In this document: positions 30,008 to 38,789 of the stretch, one piece after another | Numbering within the stretch: position 1 is the stretch's first letter | Layout: the number at the start of each line of letters is the position of its first letter | From: an uncultured Eubacteriales bacterium | Lineage (GTDB): Bacteria > Bacillota > Clostridia > Christensenellales > Borkfalkiaceae | DNA: 64,000 nucleotides | Direction: 5' to 3' | Assembly: GCA_900540805.1 (NCBI GenBank) | Contig: UQHL01000002.1 | Coordinates: 1-64,000, forward strand | Program-made: the position numbers and the translations under genes | Notes under the pieces: model-generated | Databases searched by the model: none | Told to the model about the DNA's origin: nothing | Seen by the model: only the letters and a program-made list of their open reading frames with translations

Positions 30008-30723
30008 TCAATTGAACGATTTTTCGGGGCGGAAATTTTCAAAGATCATGTTATCCACCCAGGGCCGCAGGCGCTCCGCTTCCGCCTGGGTGCGGATCGT
30101 CCAGGTGAGCACCGCACGGCTTCTTTCACCTGCCTGCGGGAAAGGCCTCCCTCGCGGGCAAAAATCTCGGGCGACACGTCAAATTCCTCCAGCGTATCCC
30201 TGCACGAAATAAGCACGTCGGGCGAAAAAATACTCATCGCCAGCTGTCCGCGCAGCACGTCGGGCGCAAGCTGTTTGAATTTATACACGTAAAAGGGATT
30301 AAACGATTGCAGAGCATATTCGCCCTTGTATTGACGCATGCGGTACATAACCTGCTCGGGGAAGCTGCTGAAGGTGCTTAAATCCTTCACTTCCAAAAGG
30401 AGCGGCGTCCTGCCGTCGAGGTGCTCGAGACACTCCTCCAGCGTGAGAATCCTCTCGTTGGTCCCCGCCAGGCGCATGGCGGATAAATCGTGATACGAGG
30501 TCTGGCTCACCTTTCCGGGTTCTCCCGTCAGACGTCTTAAATTGTCGTCGTGGACAACCACCAGCGTACCGTCTTTGGTACGGCGCACGTCCGTCTCGAT
30601 GGCGTACCCTTCCTCGATCGCCCGCGTAAACGCCGCGCGCGAATTTTCGGGCACCCCCTTTTCGTGCAGACCTCTGTGCGCAATGGGTGTGTTGCAAACG
30701 AAGCTGTTCCTGATCGATTTCAT
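30008..30723 (-). pseudogene. Glycerophosphodiester phosphodiesterase gene with frameshift
   Basis: The first ~200 codons encode a GDPD TIM barrel: PIAHRGLHEKGVPENSRAAF (substrate and metal site), IETDVRRTKDGTLVVVHDDNL (E-x-D and catalytic H), and LLLEVKD. After QVKEAV the frame runs into an arginine-rich nonsense tail ending at 30046. In the next frame the proper end follows at once: V-L-T-W-T-I-R-T-Q then AEAERLRPWVDNMIFENF and a stop at 30008. Adding one base in the short C/G run at 30112-30113 restores a ~238-residue enzyme. Its substrate would be glycerophosphodiesters such as glycerophosphocholine. Either a real pseudogene or an assembly indel. Confidence 0.85.
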
Positions 30724-31076
30724 AATCCCGTATCCGTTTTAGATTCCTTTCTAGGCAAAAGTCCTCTTTTGCCCCACCGAGCGTTTATTTTTCTAAAATC
30801 CTTATCCCCTATTTTAACAAAAGCCGCAGAAAATGTCAAACCGAAAGCGTCAAAATTTTCGCGTTGCCCTTTCGAACAAAAATTTGTAATCTATTTTCAT
30901 TACCCGCTTAACAGAGAAAAACGCGAGCGGCGTCCTTCCGATTTCCGATCGGGAAAGGACGCCTGTCTTGCATCTTTATTCGGTTGAAAGCCCCGAGGGA
31001 CTACCGTGTTCTGTCCTCACTCGGGAAGAATACGACGGTTCTTATCCTCTTTCGGAAAGAATACCGTATTCCGTCT
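30724..31076. other. Intergenic region with terminator and degenerate repeats
   Basis: No gene is seen. It holds a hairpin at 30929-30963 (GGCGTCCTT with AAGGACGCC, followed at a distance by TTTTT on the minus strand), a plausible terminator for the ABC transporter gene, and three degenerate ~30-base tandem units at 31002-31089 that run into the last codons of the transporter. An AT-rich segment at 30780-30910 may hold the promoter of the phosphodiesterase gene, but I find no convincing boxes. Confidence 0.5.
30929..30963 (-). terminator. Probable terminator of the MacB-like gene
   Basis: A 9-bp perfect stem with a 17-base loop; on the minus strand a T5 run begins 11 bases downstream. The distance makes it a weak or atypical terminator. 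Confidence 0.5.
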
Positions 31077-31089
31077 CTATTCGGTACGG
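31002..31089. repeat. Three degenerate ~30-bp tandem units
   Basis: Units begin TACCGTGTTCTG (31002), TACGACGGTTCT (31031) and TACCGTATTCCG (31062); each continues with a pyrimidine-rich stretch and TTCGG/CTCGG, and the first two end in GAAGAA or AAAGAA. Unit lengths are 29, 31 and 28. The last unit includes the final codons of the ABC transporter gene. Confidence 0.5.
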
Positions 31090-33713
31090 AGCGCGATGAC
31101 GGGATCCTTTTTCGCGGCCGACTGCGCGGGAACAAGCCCGCTGATCAGCGTAAGCACAATGCTCACCGCGATCATGACGATTCCCTGCCATACGGGCAGC
31201 GCCGCCAGCGTGGAAATGCCGGTCAGGGCCCCGAAAATCAAGTTGATCGGAATAGACAAAAGGTACGTGACGCCCACGCCTATAGCGCCCGCAAACAGGC
31301 CGATTAAAAACGTCTCCGCATTGAAAAGGTTTTTAATATCCCGTTTCCTTGCCCCCAGCGACCGTAGAACGCCGATCTCCTTCGTCCGCTCCACAACCGA
31401 GACGTAGGTAATCACGCCGATCATCACCGAAGAAACGATGAGGGAAATCGCCGTAAACGCCACGAGAACGTATGTGACGGCGTTGAGCATCGTCTGGATC
31501 ATCCCCATCATTAATCCCACCGTATCGGTATAAGTGACCTGTTGCGATTCCTCGTGGGAATTGTTCCAGGCGTCGAGATAATCTATGATCTTATCCTTGG
31601 CCGTGAAATCCGTAGGATAAAAGGCAATGGAATTGGGCATGTCGCTGCCGCCCAGCGAACGTATGGCGCGCATCTGATTCGTCGTCAGACGGATAGGATA
31701 GCCCTCCACGGCGGAGTAATAGGAGTTAAGGTGCTCCGCGGGGGAACGGTAAAGCGTAAGCAGCTTGCCGTCGCTTTCATAGGGAATGGCATTGGCCGGA
31801 TCCGTCATCCATTTGACGATTTCCGACTTCATGTTTTCGGCAATATACTTATTGACCGTAGCTTCGGAAATATTCAGTCCGCTGGAAAGACACCCGTAAG
31901 TAAGCCCGTCCTTGATACGAAGGATACCGCTGATTTTAACGTTTATGCCCCTTCCCTCCGCAGCCTCCAGAGTTTCCCGCTCACCCTGATATGTAAACGG
32001 GTACAGCTCTAAAGCGGAGACGCTCTTCTTATAAATTTCGTCGTTATAGAAAAGCGTGTATTTCTTATTGAGAATATCGTCGAAATCGATGGTCATATAA
32101 TCGTCGGTTTCGCTTTCTCCCTTTTCAAACAGCTCGAGAAAATTATACTCTTCGATAAATCCCAGCTGTGCCAGCAGCAGATCGGTGGCATCGTTATTCC
32201 CGCCGATCACCAGCACCGCTTCGTCGTCGCTTTTAGGGAATTCGCCGGCAATTACGTCATACTGCGTCGCTATATAATCGCCGTAACGCTCGTCCGTCAG
32301 CTCGTCGGTGCCGGGCATCGTATGTACGACGCTGCCCAAATAATCGACCATATAGGCAATCTGCGCGTATTCCGACGCGTGGACGGTCAATTCGTTGACA
32401 TAAAATTCCTTGAGCGCGCTCAAGGACATATTTTGTTTTTTGGAAGAGCTTTCGGAAACGCCGGTGACGACCTCCGTAAAGAGGCTGTCGGAAAGATTCG
32501 TTCCATAGCCGTACTGGATAGCGGAATAAAGATTTTCGTCCATCTCTTCGATATAGGAGATATATTCCGGCGAAAGATTGTTCGTCACCGTCATTCCCTT
32601 GGCTATTTTCGTCAAAAAGGAATTGACATATACTTTATCGTCAAGCTGGGATAAATCGGGCATTTCCCCGTGCGAGCTCATTCCCGACATAATCGAAGCC
32701 GTGTCGATAGAGCTCTCGGTAATCTGCAAAGGATAATAGGACAGCATATCCTCCTCGGTTTTAAGGATATACCTGTTAAAGCCGTGAGATAAGGCCAACA
32801 CCAGGCAGACGCTGATGATACCGATGCTCCCCGCGATCGAGGTGATCAGGGTACGCCCCTTCTTTGCGCGCAGGTTACGGGCACTGAGGCTTAAAGACGT
32901 GCCGAAATTCATAGAAGCTTTTTCTGCCGAGGCGCCTTCCCGCTCTATTTTGCGCTTCTTCCAGGCACGCACCTGCTCGGGCGTGATTCCCTTTTTCTTC
33001 AGCTGCGCCTCCAGAGCCTTGCGCTCCGCGCCGCTGTCGTAAGGATTGGAATCGGAGACGACGAGGCCGTCCTGAAGGCGGACGATACGCGAGGAATACT
33101 TTTCGGCAAGCTCGGGATTGTGCGTGACCATGATGACCAGGCGTTCCCCCGCGATCTCGCGGATCAGTTCCATAATCTGTACGCTGGTGGTGGAATCGAG
33201 CGCGCCCGTCGGTTCGTCCGCCAAAAGGATTTCGGGATTGTTGACCAGCGCGCGGGCGATGGCCACCCGCTGCATCTGTCCGCCCGAAAGCTGGTTGGGC
33301 CGCTTGTTCATCTGCTCGCCCAGGCCTACCTTTTTAAGCGCTTCGGCGGCGCGCTTTTTGCGTTCTGCTTTAGAACAGCCCGCGATCGTCAGGGCGATTT
33401 CGACGTTTTCCAAAACCGACTGCTGAGGAATAAGGTTATACGACTGAAACACAAACCCGATACGGTGATTTCTATACACGTCCCAGTCGCGGTCGTCGTA
33501 ATCTTTGGTGGAAATACCGCGGATAACAAGGTCGCCCGAGGTGTATTGATCCAACCCGCCGATGATGTTTAAGAGAGTGGTTTTTCCGCAGCCCGACGTC
33601 CCGAGAACGGAGACAAATTCGTTGGCGCGGAATTCGAGAGATACTCCTTTAAGCGCGTGCACGACGGTTCCCGCCGTCTTATAGTCCTTTTTGATATCCT
33701 TAAGCTTTAACAT
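31077..33713 (-). CDS. MacB-type ABC transporter, ATPase fused to FtsX permease
   Basis: An 878-residue protein. Residues 1 to ~225 are the ATPase: Walker A GTSGCGKTT, signature LSGGQMQRVAIARAL, Walker B ILLADEPTGALD. A basic linker leads to the first membrane helix (about 285-310, TSIAGSIGIISVCLVLAL), then a large extracellular domain of ~400 residues, and three C-terminal helices with the FtsX pattern VVERTKEIGVLRSLGARKRDI. Such mechanotransmission exporters handle peptides, antibiotics or lipoproteins rather than importing. The ATG at 33713 has an AAGGG site. A MarR gene lies directly upstream in the same direction, suggesting inducible expression. Confidence 0.92.
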   Translation of the reverse strand: MLKLKDIKKDYKTAGTVVHALKGVSLEFRANEFVSVLGTSGCGKTTLLNIIGGLDQYTSGDLVIRGISTKDYDDRDWDVYRNHRIGFVFQSYNLIPQQSVLENVEIALTIAGCSKAERKKRAAEALKKVGLGEQMNKRPNQLSGGQMQRVAIARALVNNPEILLADEPTGALDSTTSVQIMELIREIAGERLVIMVTHNPELAEKYSSRIVRLQDGLVVSDSNPYDSGAERKALEAQLKKKGITPEQVRAWKKRKIEREGASAEKASMNFGTSLSLSARNLRAKKGRTLITSIAGSIGIISVCLVLALSHGFNRYILKTEEDMLSYYPLQITESSIDTASIMSGMSSHGEMPDLSQLDDKVYVNSFLTKIAKGMTVTNNLSPEYISYIEEMDENLYSAIQYGYGTNLSDSLFTEVVTGVSESSSKKQNMSLSALKEFYVNELTVHASEYAQIAYMVDYLGSVVHTMPGTDELTDERYGDYIATQYDVIAGEFPKSDDEAVLVIGGNNDATDLLLAQLGFIEEYNFLELFEKGESETDDYMTIDFDDILNKKYTLFYNDEIYKKSVSALELYPFTYQGERETLEAAEGRGINVKISGILRIKDGLTYGCLSSGLNISEATVNKYIAENMKSEIVKWMTDPANAIPYESDGKLLTLYRSPAEHLNSYYSAVEGYPIRLTTNQMRAIRSLGGSDMPNSIAFYPTDFTAKDKIIDYLDAWNNSHEESQQVTYTDTVGLMMGMIQTMLNAVTYVLVAFTAISLIVSSVMIGVITYVSVVERTKEIGVLRSLGARKRDIKNLFNAETFLIGLFAGAIGVGVTYLLSIPINLIFGALTGISTLAALPVWQGIVMIAVSIVLTLISGLVPAQSAAKKDPVIALRTE

Positions 33714-33741
33714 AATCCCTTTATACTCCCGCACAATAGAA

Positions 33742-33763
33742 AGAAAAGCGGAAACCTTTCCGC
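33742..33763 (-). terminator. Hairpin between marR-like and ABC transporter genes
   Basis: A 6-bp stem (GCGGAA/TTCCGC) with a 4-base loop followed by TTTTCTTTC on the minus strand. It may act as a partial terminator, reducing read-through from the regulator into the transporter. Confidence 0.6.
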
Positions 33764-33801
33764 CTTTCCTAAAGCCGAAAAACTGCTTTAATCTATAAAA
33801 A

Positions 33802-34281
33802 TTATTTTCTCAAATCTATTACCGTGTCGATAAATTCGTCACTCAAAGCGAGCAGCTTATCGACCTTATCGACCCCAAGCTTGTCGATGACTTCGCCCAC
33901 GAGGCTGCAGCAGACGCCCTTTTCCTCGTTATAATATGTCAGCGCCGCGGAAGAAAGTTCGATATAGGCGATCTTTCTGTCCACCTCGTCGGGGACGCGC
34001 TTGACTATGCCGCGGGCCTCCAGCTTGTTGACCATCTGGGACACGGCGGAACGGGTGACGCCCAGACGCGAGGCCAACTGCGTGGAAATAATACGTTTCC
34101 CGCCGTAGCCCGCGAGGATCACTTCCCCGAGAAGCCGCATTTCGGAATTGTTGAAATGGGATTTGACCTTCGTCAGCGCCACGCCCTCCATTTTTTTGAG
34201 CATGGTGAAGATTTTGCCGAGATATTCTTCATTTCTCGTCTTCTCCGCCGTTCCTTCCAACTTCTTTTCGTTTTCTTCCAT
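33802..34281 (-). CDS. MarR-family transcriptional regulator
   Basis: A 159-residue winged-helix regulator. Helix-turn-helix: IISTQLASRLGVTRSAVSQMVNKLEARG (about 78-105), then the wing KRVPDEVDRKIAYIELSSAA. Starts at ATG 34281 (GAGGTAACAACC upstream); codons further up lack a ribosome site. MarR proteins typically repress their own gene and an adjacent exporter and release DNA on binding small phenolic or antibiotic ligands. The adjacent MacB-like exporter is the likely target. Confidence 0.9.
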   Translation of the reverse strand: MEENEKKLEGTAEKTRNEEYLGKIFTMLKKMEGVALTKVKSHFNNSEMRLLGEVILAGYGGKRIISTQLASRLGVTRSAVSQMVNKLEARGIVKRVPDEVDRKIAYIELSSAALTYYNEEKGVCCSLVGEVIDKLGVDKVDKLLALSDEFIDTVIDLRK

Positions 34282-34402
34282 GGTTGTTACCTCACTTTTG
34301 TCGTTTTTTCGGTTCTGTATTTTCAATCCGCCCCCGCCCTTAAGCGAACGGGACGGAATTTACAAAAACGCCGCGTTTCTTCCCCCCTTGCATTACGTCT
34401 TC

Positions 34403-34430
34403 ATTATACACCTATTGTGAACGTTGTCAA
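34403..34430 (-). promoter_or_regulatory. Promoter of the marR-like gene
   Basis: TTGACA (34430-34425) and TATAAT (34408-34403), 16-base spacer, minus strand. Confidence 0.85.
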
Positions 34431-34595
34431 GGGTTTACTGTCATTGTTTAATACTTTTCACCGCATTTTCATTTTTTCGGAGGAGGAAATCCTTTCCCCT
34501 TTTTCGGTATAAAATCTATTTTAATATAGTTTAATATATTTGTGTGAAAGAAAAATATAGTACAGGTGAAAAACGGGACAAATCTGTTAAAATAG

Positions 34596-34625
34596 TTGTC
34601 AAAGTCCCTTAAAGTATGCTACAAT
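34596..34625 (+). promoter_or_regulatory. Promoter of the M18 aminopeptidase gene
   Basis: TTGTCA (34596-34601) and TACAAT (34620-34625), 18-base spacer. The expected start point (~34632) lies after an in-frame ATG at 34627, so the true start codon must be the ATG at 34660. Confidence 0.7.
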
Positions 34626-34659
34626 AATGGAAAAATATATCATTAAACGGAATTCTATC

Positions 34660-35937
34660 ATGATAAATCGTCTTTTGGATTTTTTGGAAACCTCTTACAC
34701 CGCCTATCACGCGGTGGAAAACGCAAAACAGCTTCTTCTGGGAAACGGGTTTATCGCTTTGAGCGAAACGGACGACTGGGCGATCGAGGAGGGCGGAAAA
34801 TATTTCGTGGAAAGAAACGGGAGCAGTCTCGTCGCCTTTACCGTCGGCGCGTTGGACGATTTTTTCTTTAAGATCGTCGCGTCGCATACCGACTCGCCCG
34901 CGCTGAAGCTCAAGGAAAACGCAGTCACCCTCGCAGGGCCCTATGCGAAGCTCAACGCCGAAACGTACGGCGGCGGAATTTATTACAGCTTTTTCGACCG
35001 ACCGATGAAAATCGCGGGACGGGTCGTAACAAACGAAAACGGCGTGTTGAAGAGCGAAACCGCGACGAGCGAATATTTCGTCACGGTGCCTTCCCTCGCG
35101 GTGCACATGAACCGCTCCGTCAACGACGGATTCGCCGTCAATCCGCAGATCGACCTGTTGCCCCTTTTCGCGCTCACGGACGGGGAAACGGCGCCCGATT
35201 TTCTCGTCGGCCTCACCGAAAAGACGCCCGTCGCCTACGATCTTTACGTCGTCAACGCGGACAAGCCCTATCTGTTTGGATTGAATAACGAATTTGCGGC
35301 CTCGCCCCGCATCGACAATCTCACAAGCGTGTGGTCGTCTCTCGAGTCCCTCGCCGCCCACGCGCCGAGCGGCGGCGTATGCGTCGCGGCCTGCCTCGAC
35401 AATGAGGAAGTGGGCAGCCAAACCCTTCAGGGCGCGGGCGGGGATCTCCTCGAAAACGTGCTTCGGCGCATCGCTTACGCCTTGAAATTTGACGACAACG
35501 AATATTATAAGGCGCTTGCGTCCTCCTTCCTCATTTCTCTCGACAACGCGCACGCCATGCACCCCAATCACGCCGAAAAATGCGACCCGACCAACAAAAC
35601 CGTGATGGGCGGCGGCGTGGTGATTAAAAATCACGCAAACAAGGCTTACACCACCGACGCGGTATCCTCGGCGATCGTCAAAACGGTCTTCGATAAAGCG
35701 GGCGTAAAATACCAGACCTTTTTCAACCGCTCCGATATGAGAAGCGGCGGCACGCTGGGCGCAATTTCTTTGGGGCATGTGGGCGTTTTGTCGGCCGATC
35801 TCGGCCTGGCGCAGCTGGCCATGCACTCCGCCTCGGAGTGTTTTGCCAAAGCGGACTATGCGGAGCTCGTCAACGGCCTCACCGCCTACTATTCTTCCGA
35901 TATCCTCTTCACCGCGGACGGCGTGGAAGTAAAATAA
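34660..35937 (+). CDS. M18 family aminopeptidase (apeB-type)
   Basis: A 425-residue metallopeptidase removing N-terminal acidic or neutral residues from peptides in the cytoplasm. Family landmarks: RLLDFLETSYTAYHAV at the N-terminus, ASHTDSPALKLK (metal-binding His/Asp), CLDNEEVGSQTLQGAG (catalytic Glu pair), and SLDNAHAMHPNH with the final metal His. The start at 34660 is chosen because the promoter -10 box ends at 34625. The start codon lacks a strong ribosome site. The next gene follows without a gap. Confidence 0.93.
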   Translation: MINRLLDFLETSYTAYHAVENAKQLLLGNGFIALSETDDWAIEEGGKYFVERNGSSLVAFTVGALDDFFFKIVASHTDSPALKLKENAVTLAGPYAKLNAETYGGGIYYSFFDRPMKIAGRVVTNENGVLKSETATSEYFVTVPSLAVHMNRSVNDGFAVNPQIDLLPLFALTDGETAPDFLVGLTEKTPVAYDLYVVNADKPYLFGLNNEFAASPRIDNLTSVWSSLESLAAHAPSGGVCVAACLDNEEVGSQTLQGAGGDLLENVLRRIAYALKFDDNEYYKALASSFLISLDNAHAMHPNHAEKCDPTNKTVMGGGVVIKNHANKAYTTDAVSSAIVKTVFDKAGVKYQTFFNRSDMRSGGTLGAISLGHVGVLSADLGLAQLAMHSASECFAKADYAELVNGLTAYYSSDILFTADGVEVK

Positions 35938-36333
35938 ATGAGCGCCGCTTACGATTTTTTGAAAGAGTGCCGCCATTTTTGGGTGACAAGTACAAACTGC
36001 GGACGTCCCGCCTGCCGTCCGTTCGGAGCGGCGGCCGAATATATGGGAGCCATATATATATCCACGGGAAAAGCCAAAGACGTTTATAAACAGCTGAAGA
36101 AAAACGCATTCGTACAGATTACCGCCTTAAAGGAAGGAACGCGCGAATGGCTTCGATTGGACGCAACGGCCGAGGAACGAACTTCTTTTTCGGAAAAACA
36201 GATGATGCTGGACGCCTGCCCCGATCTGAAAAAGCATTTTTCTTCGCCCGATTGTCCCTCTTTCGCTTTGTTTCGCCTAAACGACTGCCGCGCCCTTTTA
36301 TATACGGACGACGGAATACGAAATATCGATTGA
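35938..36333 (+). CDS. Pyridoxamine 5'-phosphate oxidase-like flavoprotein
   Basis: A 131-residue protein with the split-barrel flavin-binding pattern: FLKECRHFWVTSTNCGRPACRPFG, IYISTGKAKDVYKQLKKNAFVQI, then a strand pair and a C-terminal ALFRLNDC. Members bind FMN and act as small reductases or oxidases of unknown substrate. Its ATG follows directly on the TAA of the aminopeptidase gene, so the two are one operon. It ends before a bidirectional terminator. Confidence 0.85.
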   Translation: MSAAYDFLKECRHFWVTSTNCGRPACRPFGAAAEYMGAIYISTGKAKDVYKQLKKNAFVQITALKEGTREWLRLDATAEERTSFSEKQMMLDACPDLKKHFSSPDCPSFALFRLNDCRALLYTDDGIRNID

Positions 36334-36374
36334 ATGTCGAAGCGGTTTGTCCCCCTAAGTACGAAACGAAAGCT

Positions 36375-36409
36375 AAAAAACAGCGGCTCTTTTACAGAGC
36401 CGCTGTTTT
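36375..36409. terminator. Bidirectional terminator between convergent genes
   Basis: A 12-bp perfect stem (36378-36389 with 36397-36408) with A-rich left and T-rich right flanks, serving the flavoprotein gene (plus) and the second M18 gene (minus). Confidence 0.9.
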
Positions 36410-36432
36410 AATACTTTTTCGCCGCGTTCCGC

Positions 36433-37809
36433 TCACTTGATAAAAGCGCGGAAAGCGCGGTACGCCTCGTAGAGATCCGCTTTGGAGATTACTTCGTAAG
36501 GCGAATGCATGGAGATGACGGGTACGCCGATATCCACCGTATCGATATTCATTTTGGCGATAAACTTCGCCACCGTGCCGCCGCCTCCGACATCGACCTT
36601 GCCCAGCTCGCCCGTCTGCCATACGACGCCGTTGTCGTTGAACAGCTTTCTCACTTCCCCGACGAACTCTGCCGAAGCGTCGTTGGAGCCGCCCTTTCCG
36701 CGCGAACCCGTAAACTTCGTCAATCCCGCGCCGCAGGAAAGGAAGGTACTGTTCAGCGGCTCGCAGACGTCCTTGAAATTGGGGTCGTACCCCGCGTTGA
36801 CGTCCGCCGACAGGCACTTGGACGCCGCGCGCACTTCCGCGGACGTGACGCCGAAAGAGGCCGCCAAAGCGTCGATCAGGTCGGTAAAGATCGCGCACTG
36901 CATCCCCGTCGCGCCCTCGCTCCCGATCTCCTCTTTATCCGCCAGCACCACCATGACGGTATGCTTTTCGGGCTCCTCGTCAAACAGCGCGGTGTAGGCG
37001 GGATAGGAACACACGCGGTCGTCGTGGCCGTACGCCGCCATCAATCCGCGGTCGAACCCGACATCCTTTGCCCGAAACGCGGGGACGAGCGAAAGCTCCG
37101 CGCTCAAAAAGTCCTCTTCCCTGACACCGTATTTCTCGTGCAGGATGCGCAGAAGATTTTCCTTCACCGTTTTGTCCTTGTCCTCTTCCGCCGCGGTATA
37201 GGGCATATTCCCCAGCCAGATATTGAGATCCTCGCCGCCGAGCCCTTCGCCGAGCGGCTTGGCGTTCTGTTTGGCCGCAAGATGGGGCAGGAGATCGCTG
37301 ATATAAAATACGGGATCGTTATCGTCCTCGCCGATTTTCACATCGAACGCCGTTCCGTCCGCCCTCACAATCCTGCCGTGAAGCGCGAGGGGAATCGCCG
37401 CCCACTGATATTTGCGGATACCGCCGTAATAGTGGGTTTTGGCGAGGGCCACGCCGTCCGATTCGTACAAAGGCACCTGCTTGAGATCTACCCTCGGGCT
37501 GTCGATATGGGAGGCGACGATGCGTATTCCGTCCCTTGCGATGTCCGCCGTACCCACCTTGATGAGATAGATATTTTTTCCGCGGTTGTTGTAATAAACT
37601 CTGTCGCCCGCTTTCAGCTTCGCGCCGAATTTGAAGGGCTTATAGCCGCGCTTCTCCGCTTCCTCGGCGACGTAATCGCACGCTTCGCGCTCCGTTTTTG
37701 CCGCGTCGATAAAGGCGCGGTATCCTTCCGCATAGTCAAAAATTTCCTTCAGCTTCCTTTCGTCGGCCGTTTCGTAAACGTTGGTTCTCTTATAAGCCAG
37801 CTCGCTCAT
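36433..37809 (-). CDS. M18 family aminopeptidase 1 (apeA-type)
   Basis: A 458-residue M18 peptidase of the longer, aminopeptidase I-like group, distinct from the one at 34660. Landmarks: ASHIDSPRVDLKQVPLYE (metal ligands), LADKEEIGSEGATGMQC (catalytic Glu), and VPVISMHSPYEVISKADLYEAY at the end, with the last metal His. It degrades peptides to amino acids in the cytoplasm. It lies 41 bases after sufB in the same direction and may be the last gene of nadA-sufC-sufB-apeA. Confidence 0.93.
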   Translation of the reverse strand: MSELAYKRTNVYETADERKLKEIFDYAEGYRAFIDAAKTEREACDYVAEEAEKRGYKPFKFGAKLKAGDRVYYNNRGKNIYLIKVGTADIARDGIRIVASHIDSPRVDLKQVPLYESDGVALAKTHYYGGIRKYQWAAIPLALHGRIVRADGTAFDVKIGEDDNDPVFYISDLLPHLAAKQNAKPLGEGLGGEDLNIWLGNMPYTAAEEDKDKTVKENLLRILHEKYGVREEDFLSAELSLVPAFRAKDVGFDRGLMAAYGHDDRVCSYPAYTALFDEEPEKHTVMVVLADKEEIGSEGATGMQCAIFTDLIDALAASFGVTSAEVRAASKCLSADVNAGYDPNFKDVCEPLNSTFLSCGAGLTKFTGSRGKGGSNDASAEFVGEVRKLFNDNGVVWQTGELGKVDVGGGGTVAKFIAKMNIDTVDIGVPVISMHSPYEVISKADLYEAYRAFRAFIK

Positions 37810-37850
37810 GTTGCATACTCCTTTTTCTTTGGTTTTATTTTATTCGCCTC

Positions 37851-38777
37851 TCAATGCAAAAAGCCCTTGATAATCTGTTCTTCCGCTTCCTTTTCGCTAA
37901 GTCCCAGCGTCATCAGCTTAATCAGCTGTTCGCCCGCAATCTTCCCGATCGCCGCCTCGTGAATAAGCTCCGCGTCGATATCGTTTGCGGACAGGCAGGG
38001 TGCCGCCGTGACGGAGGCCTTGTCCATGATGATGGCGTCGCATTCGGTGTGTCCGTGGCAGGGCGCGTTTCCGTTCATCGTCGAATTGAAATTCTGGCGG
38101 GATTCGCCCGCCGCCACCGACCGCGAAACGACGTCCGCGCTCGCGCCCGCGCCGTTCATGTCCACCGAGAAATCGGTATCCGCGCGCTGGCGGCCGTGCG
38201 TGTAAATCTTTTCGCGGATCACGAGGTTTGCGCCCGCCTTGAGGTCGGCCCTCGTCACGCGGTCGGTCGAATCGATGCCCTTGATCTGGGTCGTTTCCAT
38301 TTCCATATACGCGCCCTCGTCGAGGTGCACCACCGTCGTGGGATTCATTACGTTTTCGCCGTTGCCGTCCCCTTCGCCGTAGTGCTTTTCGACATACTTG
38401 ACGCGCGCGTTTCTGCCCACGTAAAAGGTATGCACGCCGTCGTGACGCGAAGTGAGGTCAACGCCGCCGCAGTTATGAATGCCGCAGCCCGCCACGATCA
38501 CCACGTCCGCGTCCGCGCCGATGTAAAAATCGTTATGCACCGTTTCCTGATACCCCGCCTTGCTTAAAATGACGGGAATATGCACGCTTTCGTTTTTCGT
38601 CCCGGGCTTGATGTAAATCTCGATGCCGGATGTTCCGTCCGCTTTGGGGACGATTTCTATATTCGCCGTGGAACTTCTGCCCGCGGGCTTTCCGTTTTCG
38701 CGGATATTGTACGCCCCTTCGGGCACGCCGTGCAAATCCGCGATTTTCATTAACAAATCCTTTTCGATTGCGTCCAT
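37851..38777 (-). CDS. Minimal SufB/SufD-like Fe-S scaffold (SmsB-type)
   Basis: A 308-residue SufBD-core beta-helix protein, much shorter than SufB (~480) or SufD (~420). It keeps the scaffold features: GCGIHNCGG-type Cys region, the YVGRNARVKYVEKHYGEG strand pattern, and near the C-terminus CHGHTECDAIIMD and AIGKIAGEQLIKLMTLGLSEKEAE, the classical SufBD end. Such single SufBD proteins pair with SufC in the two-gene SUF-like minimal system described in archaea and anaerobes. It follows sufC by 12 bases. No sufS, sufU or second SufBD gene is nearby. Confidence 0.9.
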   Translation of the reverse strand: MDAIEKDLLMKIADLHGVPEGAYNIRENGKPAGRSSTANIEIVPKADGTSGIEIYIKPGTKNESVHIPVILSKAGYQETVHNDFYIGADADVVIVAGCGIHNCGGVDLTSRHDGVHTFYVGRNARVKYVEKHYGEGDGNGENVMNPTTVVHLDEGAYMEMETTQIKGIDSTDRVTRADLKAGANLVIREKIYTHGRQRADTDFSVDMNGAGASADVVSRSVAAGESRQNFNSTMNGNAPCHGHTECDAIIMDKASVTAAPCLSANDIDAELIHEAAIGKIAGEQLIKLMTLGLSEKEAEEQIIKGFLH

Positions 38778-38789
38778 GCCTTCCTCCGC

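Larger units (their letters stand above)
34282..34659. other. Divergent promoter region between marR-like and pepM18 genes
   Basis: 378 bases without a gene. It contains the leftward promoter at 34403-34430 with a ~115-base leader to the MarR start, an AT-rich middle, and the rightward promoter at 34596-34625 close to the aminopeptidase start. I see no clear inverted repeat of MarR type beyond a weak TTCACAATAGGTG stretch inside the leftward promoter spacer. Confidence 0.6.

Noticed and set aside
34609..35976. 455-codon open frame on the minus strand opposite the M18 aminopeptidase
   Set aside because: Its protein has no family features, while the plus strand shows all M18 metal and catalytic motifs. 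It is an antisense shadow caused by codon bias.
36505..37962. 485-codon open frame on the plus strand
   Set aside because: Lies opposite the second M18 gene, arginine- and histidine-rich without a ribosome site; shadow.
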